This document shows, one piece after another, positions 35,701 to 44,309 of a stretch of DNA of 64,000 nucleotides. The notes below the pieces were generated by a model. The model had not been told where the DNA came from and made no database searches. It saw only the letters and a program-made list of their open reading frames with translations. Each line of letters opens with the position of its first letter. The stretch's first letter is position 1. The stretch spans positions 1-64,000 of the forward strand of contig FPKD01000010.1 of assembly GCA_900119625.1 (NCBI GenBank), written 5' to 3'. Source of the DNA: Olsenella sp. kh2p3 (GTDB taxonomy: Bacteria > Actinomycetota > Coriobacteriia > Coriobacteriales > Atopobiaceae). The position numbers and the translations under genes were made by a program.

Positions 35701-38700
35701 ATGGTCTCGCGCATCTACGTTGAGAAAAGGGACGGATTCGACGGGGAGGCGCGGGCGCTCAGCCACGAGCTGCGGCACATGCTGGGCATCTCGTCGCTCA
35801 CAGGCCTGCGCATCATCAACCGCTACGACGTCGAAGGCATCTCCGAAGAGCTCTTCGAGCAGTGTGTGCCCGTTGTCTTCTCCGAGCCCCAAACCGACCG
35901 CGCCACGCGCGAGATGCCCGAGGTTGCGGAGGGCGCGCGCGTCTTTGCCGTGGAGTCCCTGCCCGGCCAGTTTGACATGCGCGACGCCTCGGCGGCCGAG
36001 TGCATCCAGCTCGTCTCTCAGGGCGAGCGTCCCACGGTGAGAAACGCCAAGGTCTACGTGCTAGAGGGCGAACTCACCGACGACGACCTTACAGCCATCA
36101 AGCACTACGTAATCAACCCGGTCGAGGCGCGCGAGGCGTCGCTCGAGAAGCGCGAGACCCTCGCAACCACGTACCCGGAGCCCGCAGACGTCGAGGTTCT
36201 GGACGGCTTCCTCGACCTGGACGATAAGGGCATCGAGGACTTTGTGCGCGACCGCGGCCTGGCCATGGACGTGGCAGACGCCAAGTTCTGCCAGAGCTAC
36301 TTTACGCACGAGGGCCGCGTTCCCACCATTACCGAGATTCGCATGATCGACACCTACTGGTCCGACCACTGCCGCCACACCACCTTTGGCACCGCCCTCA
36401 CCGACATCCAGTTCGACAACACCCAGGCAGCGGCCGCGTTCCGCCGCTACATGGATGTACGCCACCAGCTTGGCCGCGACAACAAGCCCGTCTGCCTCAT
36501 GGACATGGGCACCATTGGAGCCAAGTGGCTCAAGCACACGGGCCAGCTCACCGGTCTCGACGAGTCCGAGGAGATCAACGCCTGCACCGTGAAGGCAAAG
36601 GTCGACGTCAACGGCCACAACGAGGACTGGCTCTACCTCTTCAAGAACGAGACGCACAACCACCCCACCGAGATCGAGCCCTTTGGTGGCGCGGCCACCT
36701 GCATTGGCGGCGCCATCCGCGACCCACTTTCGGGCCGCAGCTACGTGTACCAGGCCATGCGCGTGACCGGCGCGGCAGACCCCACGGCACCGGTGTCGAC
36801 CACGCTTCCCGGTAAGCTCCCGCAGCGCAAGATCTGCCGCACGGCTGCTGCTGGCTACTCCTCCTACGGAAACCAGATCGGCCTTGCCACCGGCCAGGTC
36901 TCCGAGCTCTACCACCCCGGCTACGTGGCCAAGCGCATGGAGATCGGCGCCGTGGTGGGCGCCACGCCTGCGGACCACGTGCGCCGCGAGTGCCCTGCCC
37001 CGGGCGACAAGATCGTGCTTCTCGGCGGTCGTACCGGCCGCGACGGCATCGGCGGCGCCACGGGCAGCTCCAAGGCGCACAACGTGGAGTCGCTCGAGAA
37101 GGACGGCGCCGAGGTCCAGAAGGGCAACGCCCCCACCGAGCGCAAGCTGCAGCGCCTCTTCCGTCGCGGCGACGCGTGCCGCCTCATCAAGCGTTGCAAC
37201 GACTTTGGCGCCGGCGGCGTCTCGGTTGCCATTGGCGAGCTTGCCGACGGCCTTCTCATCGACCTTGACCGCGTGCCCAAGAAGTACGACGGCCTTGACG
37301 GCACCGAGCTTGCCATCTCCGAATCGCAGGAGCGCATGGCCGTGGCGCTGGCCCCAGAGGACGTGGACGAGTTCCTGGGCTACGCGCGCGAGGAGAACCT
37401 CGAGGCCACGGTTGTCGCAGAGGTCACCGAGGAGCCCCGCCTGCGCATGACCTGGCGCGGCAAGACCATCGTGGACGTGAGCCGCGAGTTCCTCTCGTCC
37501 AACGGCGCGCCCAAGTCCACCTCGGTGCGCGTCTGCGCGCCGCACGAGTACCACCACGAGTGGGCAGGCGACACCTTTGCTCAGAAGATGGTATCGCTGG
37601 TAAGCGACCTCAACGTGGCATCCAACAAGGGTCTGGCCGAGAGGTTCGACTCCACCATTGGCGCCGCGACCGTCCTCATGCCGTTTGGCGGCACAACACA
37701 GCTCACGCCGGCGCTTGGCATGGCGGCGAAGCTCCCCGTGGACGGCGAGACAACCACGTGCTCGGGCATGGCGTGGGGCTACAACCCCTACCTCATGAGC
37801 GAGGACGAGTACACAGGCGCCTACCTGGCCGTTGTTGAGTCCGTCTCCAAGCTTGTGGCCATGGGCTTCGAGCACAAGAACTTCTACCTCACGTTCCAGG
37901 AGTACTTCGAGAAGCTCCGCGACGACCCCAAGCGCTGGGGCAGGCCCACGGCCGCACTTCTCGGTGCGCTCATGGCCCAACTCGACCTGGGCATTGGCTC
38001 CATTGGCGGTAAGGACTCCATGTCCGGCTCGTTCGAGGACCTCGACGTGCCGCCCACGCTCGTCTCGTTTGCCACCGGCCTGGGCAAGGTCGACCGCGTG
38101 ACCTCGCCGGAGTTCAAGCACGCCGACGACCAGGTGATCGTTGTGGTGCCGGAGTACGCCGACGATGGCATCACGCCCGCGGCGGAGTCCCTTCTCGCCG
38201 CGTTTGACTACGTCGAGAAGCTTATTGGCTCCGGCGCCGCGCGCGCGGTGAGCACGCCGGGCTATGGCTGCATGGCCGAGGCCATGTTCAAGATGTGCGT
38301 GGGCAACTTCATTGGCCTGCGCGTGCGCCCCGAGTTCACCCAGGAGGCACTGCTCAACCCCGCGTACGGCAGCTTTGTGATCGAGCTTGCACCGGATGCC
38401 AGCCTGCCCGAGGTGCCAAAGGGCGTGACCGTGGCGGCGTTTGGCCAAACGCTCGCAGAATACGCGCTCTACGCCTGCGGCGAGCGCATGTCCATCCCGG
38501 ACGACCTTCAGAAGCCCTGGGAGAATGCGCTCTCCGGCGTGTATCCGTACCTGGGCAAGGCCGATGGCCCGGCATGCGCGCCTCTCTCGTTTGACGCTGA
38601 GAAGGCCGGCGTCACGCCCACGCGGCATACGACCGGCGCCAGCTATGCCAAGCCACGCGTGGTGATTCCCGTCTTCCCAGGCAACAACTGCGAATACGAC

Positions 38701-39447
38701 TCAGCGCGGGCGTTTGAGCGCGTGGGTGCCGTGGCAAAGACGGTCATCGTGAACAACCTCACGCCGCAGGCCGTCGCCGAGAGCGTCGACGCCATGGTGC
38801 GTGCCATCCGCGAGAGCCAGATCGTCTTCATCCCCGGCGGCTTCTCCGGCGGCGACGAGCCCGACGGATCGGCCAAGTTCATCGTGGCATTCTTCCGCAA
38901 CCCCGCCGTCACCGAGGCGGTTCGCGACCTGCTCCAGGCGCGCGACGGCCTCATGCTGGGTGTCTGCAACGGCTTCCAGGCTCTCATCAAGCTGGGGCTC
39001 GTTCCCTACGGCGACATCGTGGACGCGCGCGAGGACTCCCCCACCCTCACCTTCAACCCCATTGGGCGCCACCAGAGCCGCCTCGTGCGCACGCGCGTGG
39101 CGTCGACCATCTCGCCGTGGCTCTCCAAGTGCAAGGTGGGCGACGTGCACAACATCGCAATCAGCCACGGAGAGGGACGTTTTGTGTGCACCACCGAGGA
39201 GCTGGAGCGCCTTGAGGCGGCAGGTCAGATCGCCACGCAGTACGTGAACGCCGACCGGCTGCCGTCCATGAACCTGCGCTCCAACCCCAACGGGTCTTTC
39301 ATGGCGGTTGAGGGCCTCACCTCGCCCGACGGCCGCGTGCTGGGCAAGATGGGCCACACCGAGCGCAGTGGCGCGGGCCTCTACAAGAACGTGCCCGGCA
39401 ACGCATACCAGCCGCTGTTCGAAGGCGGTGTGAGCTACTTCGCTTAA
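35701..39447 (+). CDS. purL: Phosphoribosylformylglycinamidine synthase, single-chain PurL
   Basis: A 1248-residue protein joining the synthetase and glutaminase parts. TYWSDHCRHTTF near residue 222 is the PurL signature, followed by NETHNHPTEIEPFGGAAT and PurM-like ATP-binding halves (FGAGGVSVAIGELADG; GGKDSMSG). From about residue 980 a class I glutamine amidotransferase begins (VIPVFPGNNCEYDSARAFE), with nucleophile in LGVCNGFQALIKLG and His/Glu in SHGEGRF and GHTERS. It converts FGAR, glutamine and ATP to FGAM, step 4 of purine synthesis. GGAAAGG precedes ATG 35701. No other pur genes adjoin. Confidence 0.96.
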   Translation: MVSRIYVEKRDGFDGEARALSHELRHMLGISSLTGLRIINRYDVEGISEELFEQCVPVVFSEPQTDRATREMPEVAEGARVFAVESLPGQFDMRDASAAECIQLVSQGERPTVRNAKVYVLEGELTDDDLTAIKHYVINPVEAREASLEKRETLATTYPEPADVEVLDGFLDLDDKGIEDFVRDRGLAMDVADAKFCQSYFTHEGRVPTITEIRMIDTYWSDHCRHTTFGTALTDIQFDNTQAAAAFRRYMDVRHQLGRDNKPVCLMDMGTIGAKWLKHTGQLTGLDESEEINACTVKAKVDVNGHNEDWLYLFKNETHNHPTEIEPFGGAATCIGGAIRDPLSGRSYVYQAMRVTGAADPTAPVSTTLPGKLPQRKICRTAAAGYSSYGNQIGLATGQVSELYHPGYVAKRMEIGAVVGATPADHVRRECPAPGDKIVLLGGRTGRDGIGGATGSSKAHNVESLEKDGAEVQKGNAPTERKLQRLFRRGDACRLIKRCNDFGAGGVSVAIGELADGLLIDLDRVPKKYDGLDGTELAISESQERMAVALAPEDVDEFLGYAREENLEATVVAEVTEEPRLRMTWRGKTIVDVSREFLSSNGAPKSTSVRVCAPHEYHHEWAGDTFAQKMVSLVSDLNVASNKGLAERFDSTIGAATVLMPFGGTTQLTPALGMAAKLPVDGETTTCSGMAWGYNPYLMSEDEYTGAYLAVVESVSKLVAMGFEHKNFYLTFQEYFEKLRDDPKRWGRPTAALLGALMAQLDLGIGSIGGKDSMSGSFEDLDVPPTLVSFATGLGKVDRVTSPEFKHADDQVIVVVPEYADDGITPAAESLLAAFDYVEKLIGSGAARAVSTPGYGCMAEAMFKMCVGNFIGLRVRPEFTQEALLNPAYGSFVIELAPDASLPEVPKGVTVAAFGQTLAEYALYACGERMSIPDDLQKPWENALSGVYPYLGKADGPACAPLSFDAEKAGVTPTRHTTGASYAKPRVVIPVFPGNNCEYDSARAFERVGAVAKTVIVNNLTPQAVAESVDAMVRAIRESQIVFIPGGFSGGDEPDGSAKFIVAFFRNPAVTEAVRDLLQARDGLMLGVCNGFQALIKLGLVPYGDIVDAREDSPTLTFNPIGRHQSRLVRTRVASTISPWLSKCKVGDVHNIAISHGEGRFVCTTEELERLEAAGQIATQYVNADRLPSMNLRSNPNGSFMAVEGLTSPDGRVLGKMGHTERSGAGLYKNVPGNAYQPLFEGGVSYFA

Positions 39448-39747
39448 GCGCAGCCAGGGAGGTGGGGCCTCAGCCCTTGTCCCCCAGGCGTCGAAGTACA
39501 TCAAACCCACGACCCCTGGGGGACAAGGGCTGAGGCCCTCCCCGGGGGTCGCTTCCTTACCTGCTGGAGCGACCTAGCAAAGCTACTGGTGGCTGCGGGG
39601 CTAAATCTGGACGTTTTCCCGGGCTTCTCGGCTCCAGAACGTCCGGAATTTGCCCCGCTGTCCTCGCGCGGCACGTCGTCTTGCGACTGCCTGCGAGCGG
39701 CAGCCGTCCCGCGTATACTGGTTCGCCGGCTACGCGAGAGGAGCAGC
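39448..39747. other. 300-bp intergenic region with a 24-bp inverted repeat
   Basis: Apart from the inverted repeat at 39465-39538, no gene is seen. GCGAGAGGAGCAGC at its right end is the ribosome-binding site of the DMT transporter gene. Confidence 0.6.
39465..39538. repeat. 24-bp perfect inverted repeat, 26-bp spacer, downstream of purL
   Basis: GGGCCTCAGCCCTTGTCCCC (continuing CAGG, 39465-39488) is perfectly complementary to 39515-39538. It starts 18 bp past the purL stop. The stem is long enough to stop RNA polymerase, but no T-run follows; the perfect identity resembles the other spaced dyads of the window. Confidence 0.92.
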
Positions 39748-40752
39748 ATGGCACGAGAAGACAGCGCAGTGTTCCACATGGGCGAGCGACAGGAACGCCT
39801 CCTTACGAGCACGTGGGGAGCCCTGCTCGCGGCCGCGTTCTGCTGCCTTCTCTGGGGGTCGGCGTTTCCGTGCATCAAGATTGGCTACGCGCTGTTCGAC
39901 ATCGCGGGTACCAACACCGCGTCCCAGATGCTCTTTGCGGGAACGCGCTTTCTTCTCGCCGGGGCGATGGTCATCGTCTTTGTGAGCATTGCCAGAAGGC
40001 GCCCGCTGGTGCCCAAGCGCACGGATATTGGTGCCACCTGCTTGCTTGCGCTCTTCCAGACATTTGGGCAGTACGCATTCTTCTATCTGGGACTTGCACA
40101 CGCCGCGGGAACCACGAGCTCGGTCATCGAGGCAAGCGCCAACTTCTTTGCCATCCTGCTTTCGGCGCTGGCGTTTCGGCAAGAGCGGCTTACCGGCAGA
40201 AAGCTGGCAGGTTGCCTGCTGGGATTTGCGGGTGTTGTTCTCATCAATCTTGGCGGTGGCCTGGGCAGCTTCTCATTTTCCTTCTCGCCCGATGGCGAGG
40301 GCATGATTCTTCTGAGCACGCTGTGCTCGGCCACGTCCTCCTGCCTTATCCAGCGACTTTCCAAACGGCAGGACCCGGTGCTGCTCAGCGGATGGCAGTT
40401 TGTGGTGGGCGGGCTTGGACTCATGGCTATGGGCGTGGCTGGCGGCGGGACGCTTTCGCCCACCGGACCGAACGCCATTGCGCTGCTCGCATACATGGCG
40501 TTCATCTCGGCTGCAGCGTACAGCGTGTGGTCGCTCCTGCTTTCCGTGAACTCGGTCTCGCGCATCTCGGTCTATGGGTTCATGAACCCGGTGTTTGGCT
40601 TCGTGCTTTCTGCAGTGCTCCTCGGCGAGTACCAGCAGGTTGACCCCGTGCGCTCCATCTGCGCGTTGGTGCTGGTAAGCGCCGGCATTGTGGTAGTTAA
40701 CCGCGTGGGCGCGAAGACCGAAGGCAGCTCCGAGTCAAGGCGCGCAAACTGA
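39748..40752 (+). CDS. EamA/DMT-superfamily transporter
   Basis: A 334-residue protein with a 25-residue polar N-terminus then ten predicted helices in two EamA repeats (about 26-160 and 180-320). LLWGSAFPCIKIGYALF is the classic first helix with W-G-S/x-x-F, and GFMNPVFGFVLSAVLLGEY the repeat-two helix pair. It likely exports a small metabolite. The ATG at 39748 follows GAGAGGAGCAGC. It stands alone, unlike the LysR-linked paralogue at 25 kb. Confidence 0.88.
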   Translation: MAREDSAVFHMGERQERLLTSTWGALLAAAFCCLLWGSAFPCIKIGYALFDIAGTNTASQMLFAGTRFLLAGAMVIVFVSIARRRPLVPKRTDIGATCLLALFQTFGQYAFFYLGLAHAAGTTSSVIEASANFFAILLSALAFRQERLTGRKLAGCLLGFAGVVLINLGGGLGSFSFSFSPDGEGMILLSTLCSATSSCLIQRLSKRQDPVLLSGWQFVVGGLGLMAMGVAGGGTLSPTGPNAIALLAYMAFISAAAYSVWSLLLSVNSVSRISVYGFMNPVFGFVLSAVLLGEYQQVDPVRSICALVLVSAGIVVVNRVGAKTEGSSESRRAN

Positions 40753-41153
40753 AAACCCAAAAGTGCCCGCAAAAGCCGGAAAGTGAGTAAGCAACTGGCT
40801 ACCAGGGGCATAGACCCGCAGGGACTGATGCACCCTAATCGCATCCGGCTTCAGTGCCAACAGGGAAATAGGCAGCGAAACACCACCGTCGACTCTCTGG
40901 GGGACACGCACGGCTGCTGGATGCAACATCTCGCCAATAAAATAATACTCATATGCTAACTTCCGAGTGCTTTTAGTTAGTTATTCTTGCGCGGAAGCGT
41001 CGCATGGTCCACATACAGAGTGCGGACGTGCCGTAAAAGATGCAAACGCAGAGCCATCACATGCGATGACCGATTTTTTCTTTTATAGGGAACATCCGAC
41101 TCTATTGAAGCGTGTAGAAAGTAAACGGCCACGAGACGGAGCGGAGGTTGCAT
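40753..41153. other. 401-bp intergenic region upstream of the ECF sigma gene
   Basis: No gene is supportable. The right half is AT-richer than average and ends with a candidate ECF-type promoter (GGAAC at 41089, CGT at 41111). A CTTCCG/CGGAAG dyad lies near 40961-40997. Confidence 0.6.
41089..41114 (+). promoter_or_regulatory. ECF-sigma-type promoter of the sigma factor gene
   Basis: GGAAC (41089-41093), 17 bp, then CGTG (41111-41114) matches the GGAAC...CGT pattern of extracytoplasmic-function promoters. It lies 40 bp before the sigma gene ATG, fitting autoregulation. GGGAC-17-CGTT before the serpin gene has the same spacing. Confidence 0.6.
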
Positions 41154-41708
41154 ATGCGAGGTAGTCAGCATCGCACCTCGGGCTGCAGAAGCGAAAACTT
41201 CATGCGTCATGCAATGAACCTCCATGGAGACGCCGTATATCTTGTTGCCCTAAGCCAGACTCGCTCTCAAATTGATGCCCAAGATGTCTCTCAAGACGTA
41301 TTCCTGCGCCTTCTTACGAGCGATACGGAGTTTGCCGATGAAGAGCACCTCCACGCCTGGCTATTGCGCGTAACCATCAATCGATGCCGTGAGCTGTATA
41401 GGTCTCCTTGGCACAAGCGTATTGCCCCATCCGACGAGATGATCACTGCAATCCCTTCTGCAGATCTCGACCCTGCGGAAGCGGTGGTAAGTGCCCTTGC
41501 GCAGAATCCCGTCTGGGCGGCACTCAAGTCCCTACCCGAGAAGCTGCGGGTGGTCGCTCTTCTTCACTACGTTGAGGAATACCCAACCGAGACAATCGCC
41601 AGGATTGTGGGCTGTCAGCCTGCCACTGTGCGTACACGACTCCACAGAGCAAGATCGCAGATGAAGAGGTATCTCGAATCCATGGGAATGGAGGGCGATT
41701 ATGAGTGA
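41154..41708 (+). CDS. ECF-type RNA polymerase sigma factor
   Basis: A 184-residue sigma-70-family protein with only regions 2 and 4. Region 2 includes DAQDVSQDVFLRLL and AWLLRVTINRCRELYR (the -10 recognition and core-binding helices), and region 4 LPEKLRVVALLHYVEEYPTETIARIVGCQPATVRTRLHRAR. It should direct transcription of a small regulon, probably itself and its neighbours. GGAGGTTGCAT precedes the ATG at 41154. The last eight bases overlap the start of the next gene, a typical sigma/anti-sigma pair. Confidence 0.92.
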   Translation: MRGSQHRTSGCRSENFMRHAMNLHGDAVYLVALSQTRSQIDAQDVSQDVFLRLLTSDTEFADEEHLHAWLLRVTINRCRELYRSPWHKRIAPSDEMITAIPSADLDPAEAVVSALAQNPVWAALKSLPEKLRVVALLHYVEEYPTETIARIVGCQPATVRTRLHRARSQMKRYLESMGMEGDYE

Positions 41709-42759
41709 CGAGCAGCTAGAGAGGGAGCTCAAAGCACTGGCCAAGGAAGTACGGCTTCCCAATAAGGTGCGAGAAGGGGTTGAACGCAAGACTCGGCAAA
41801 TGGATGGCGACGCAATCGTCCGGACCGGAACTGGTCGCTCCGTCACAAGACGGAATCTCCTGTGGGGTGGCGCCGTGTCAGCAGGTGTTGCCGCTTCTCT
41901 ATTGGGTTTGGCAATTCTCGGCAGAAATCACCAGAACGACCAGGACTCTCTTACAGAGAATCCTAGTAATCCTTTTGTGCTGCGTGCATACGCTGAGGGC
42001 ATGCCCCAGGGGGACGGAAGCATGCTTACCACGAGGTTTATTAGCACCCTTGGTTCCTCGGGCACCACAGATACCGGAACGTGGTATGCCTCGAGAGATA
42101 TCGACCTTACCTGCATGGGGGATGGGATTGAGTCAATTGAGTATTCACTCTCTGGGCCAAATACAAGTCGTGAGGAAGACCACGATGCGACAGGGCAAGC
42201 TATCGTAAGGTTTGATGCACTGTATAACGGGGAGACAGGCGAGAATGAGTCTCTTCCAGAGAATAACGGTACCGCCACAAGCTACGTAGTGACTTACGAT
42301 GGCCAGGCAGCAGATGAGCGGGCATTTAACAGAACTCTGTATGCAGAGTTCCCCACGGACGACGCTCTCGATGCGGCGCTTTCTCAGCAACTATCCGAAA
42401 TAAACCTTTCTGGACCAACCTGGGAAGATGCCGTTCAGCAAGCCGAAGCATACGTTGCACTTCAAAAGCTCCTTGAAAAACGAAGCGCAGATCTGTTGGC
42501 GTCAACCACTCTCACTATGACAGCGCACCTCCAAGGGGGCGGCGTGCAGAGTCACGCGTATTCCATTTCGCTACGCGAGGATTTTGACAACATTTTGGAC
42601 GAATGGCTGGATTCCCAGGTCGAGCCCGAGGCAGCCATCAAATGCTATCGTGATGACCCAGACCATACGGATGACTATGCCGCTGCACAAGAGCGCCTCC
42701 GATACATCTACAGCCAGCCACCCGACCTGTTCGTTTTAACTGAGCTCGAGCAGAAATAG
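41701..42759 (+). CDS. Putative anti-sigma factor, single-pass membrane protein
   Basis: A 352-residue protein beginning inside the sigma gene (8-bp overlap). The charged N-terminal about 45 residues (LERELKALAKEVRLPNKVREG) would sit in the cytoplasm and could bind sigma; SVTRRNLLWGGAVSAGVAASLLGLA is a twin-Arg-like membrane anchor. The outer 280 residues are acidic with no recognised catalytic motif, plausibly a sensor. No zinc-binding H-x3-C-x2-C motif of classical anti-sigma factors is visible. Assignment rests on position and topology. Confidence 0.6.
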   Translation: MSDEQLERELKALAKEVRLPNKVREGVERKTRQMDGDAIVRTGTGRSVTRRNLLWGGAVSAGVAASLLGLAILGRNHQNDQDSLTENPSNPFVLRAYAEGMPQGDGSMLTTRFISTLGSSGTTDTGTWYASRDIDLTCMGDGIESIEYSLSGPNTSREEDHDATGQAIVRFDALYNGETGENESLPENNGTATSYVVTYDGQAADERAFNRTLYAEFPTDDALDAALSQQLSEINLSGPTWEDAVQQAEAYVALQKLLEKRSADLLASTTLTMTAHLQGGGVQSHAYSISLREDFDNILDEWLDSQVEPEAAIKCYRDDPDHTDDYAAAQERLRYIYSQPPDLFVLTELEQK

Positions 42760-42902
42760 GGCCTCGCTCGCTGCACCGCAGCCTTGATTCGCACGGCTCC
42801 ACCAGCACCGTCCCGGTCGGTACTCACAAGCGCTAGCTCACTAGCTGGTAACTCCGATATGCGTGCAAAAACACTCGTTCGCCAGCTCGCAGGCGATTCC
42901 CT

Positions 42903-42949
42903 GGGACTCCTCTACGTATAATTGCGTTACGCAATGCGAAGGGAGTCCC
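42903..42949 (+). promoter_or_regulatory. Serpin leader: hairpin that can mask the ribosome-binding site, overlapping a possible ECF promoter
   Basis: GGGACTCC (42903-42910) is complementary to GGAGTCCC (42942-42949), which contains the GGGAG Shine-Dalgarno of the serpin gene. Inside lies a perfect palindrome ATTGCGTTACGCAAT (42921-42935). If transcribed, the stem would hide the ribosome-binding site. Alternatively GGGAC (42903) and CGTT (42925), 17 bp apart, match the promoter layout before the sigma gene. The two readings are mutually exclusive for a start inside the element. Confidence 0.55.
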
Positions 42950-42950
42950 C

Positions 42951-44294
42951 ATGGAACGCCTCGTTGAACGACGCACTGCCCTCGCCCTCCTCGGTATGCC
43001 TGCAGCGCTCTCGCTTGGTACGGCGCTTACGGGCTGCGGCAGCAATAATGCGCAGGATAATGCCCCAGACATCTCTGCCACGGAGCTTACCGCAGGCGTC
43101 GAGGGAGCTGCACTTAAGCAAGAATCCATCGCTGACACCCTTGCAGGCCAGACGGCAACGCACGCGCCGTTTGACTTTGCTGTTCGTCTGCTTCAGGGCA
43201 CATATCCCACAATCCAGCAGACAAACGTGCTTGTCTCTCCCCTCTCGGCGCTCTTTGCCCTGGCCCTAGCGGGAGCCGGTGCCGCAGGCGATACGCTTTC
43301 CCAGCTAGGGACCGCAACGGGCATGGATATCGACTCGCTTGCGACCTACCTGGGCGCTTGCGTCCGTCGCATCTCTGGCGAGGACCTCTACGACACGCAG
43401 CAGAAGGGTGACGCCCTTGCCCTCAAGTGCGCAAACTCCATTTGGCTGAGGTCGTCAGATGACCTCAGCGTCTCGGAGGATTACCTCGCCGCCTGCAAAG
43501 ACTCCTTTGACGCGCAGGCGTTCTCGGCGCCGTTCGACCCAACGACCGCCGAAGACATCAATTCTTGGGTCAGCTCCAAGACCGATGGCATGATCGACCA
43601 GCTTGTGGACCGTATCGCCGCAGATGATCAGCTCTTTCTCATTAACGCCCTTGCTTTTGATGATGTTTGGCAAGAACCGTACGAGGAAAGCGACGTGCAG
43701 GGCGACACCTTCGCCACCGAGAAAGGAGACGAGCAGAGCGTCCGCATGATGCACTCTCATGAGACAGCCTACCTCGAGAACAGCCTTGCAGAGGGCTTCC
43801 TGAAGCCCTATAAGAACTACAACTTTGCCTTTGTCGCGCTGCTTCCCAAGCAGGGCGTGCAGCTTGCGGACCTCGTGGCATCGCTAGACGGAACATCTCT
43901 ACTCGACATGATCACCAACCCCGTTCCCAACATCGAGGTATCAGCCGGTCTCCCCAAGTTCTCGCTTGACTACCAGACCACGCTCAACGACCAGCTGGTA
44001 GCCATGGGCGTGCGCGATGCCTTCGACCCAAACCTCGCCAACTTCTCGCGCATGGCCACCCTCAAGGACGGCAACCTTGCCATTAGCGCCGTGCTCCAAA
44101 AGACCTTCATTGACGTAAATGAGGCAGGCACAAAGGCGGCAGCGGTTACCGCAATAGGCGAGGCCGGTTCAACGGCAACGCCAGATGAGCCCGAGGTCCG
44201 GGAGGTCATCCTAGACCGACCCTTTGTCTACTTCATCATCGACAACATGACCCTGACGCCACTGTTTGCAGGCGTTCTGACACACATGGAGTAG
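42951..44294 (+). CDS. Secreted serpin (serine protease inhibitor) lipoprotein
   Basis: A 447-residue protein. A signal peptide with lipobox LTGC (Cys29) predicts a lipid-anchored surface protein. The serpin fold follows: NVLVSPLSALFALALAGAGA (helix A region), ALKCANSIWLRSSD, INALAFDDVWQEPY (breach region), FALLPKQGV-like strand, and the reactive-centre hinge VNEAGTKAAAVTA, then a variable loop ending near STATPDEPEV and the C-terminal FVYFIIDNMTLTPLFAGVL. The small-residue hinge predicts a true inhibitor rather than a non-inhibitory serpin. It follows the sigma/anti-sigma pair in the same direction and may inhibit host or bacterial serine proteases. Confidence 0.92.
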   Translation: MERLVERRTALALLGMPAALSLGTALTGCGSNNAQDNAPDISATELTAGVEGAALKQESIADTLAGQTATHAPFDFAVRLLQGTYPTIQQTNVLVSPLSALFALALAGAGAAGDTLSQLGTATGMDIDSLATYLGACVRRISGEDLYDTQQKGDALALKCANSIWLRSSDDLSVSEDYLAACKDSFDAQAFSAPFDPTTAEDINSWVSSKTDGMIDQLVDRIAADDQLFLINALAFDDVWQEPYEESDVQGDTFATEKGDEQSVRMMHSHETAYLENSLAEGFLKPYKNYNFAFVALLPKQGVQLADLVASLDGTSLLDMITNPVPNIEVSAGLPKFSLDYQTTLNDQLVAMGVRDAFDPNLANFSRMATLKDGNLAISAVLQKTFIDVNEAGTKAAAVTAIGEAGSTATPDEPEVREVILDRPFVYFIIDNMTLTPLFAGVLTHME

Positions 44295-44309
44295 GCGCCG
44301 TGCAAACCC

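Noticed and set aside
36061..38628. 855-codon open frame on the minus strand
   Set aside because: It is wholly antisense to purL, whose protein has all catalytic motifs; high-GC genes often leave the opposite strand open. Its translation shows no recognisable domain.
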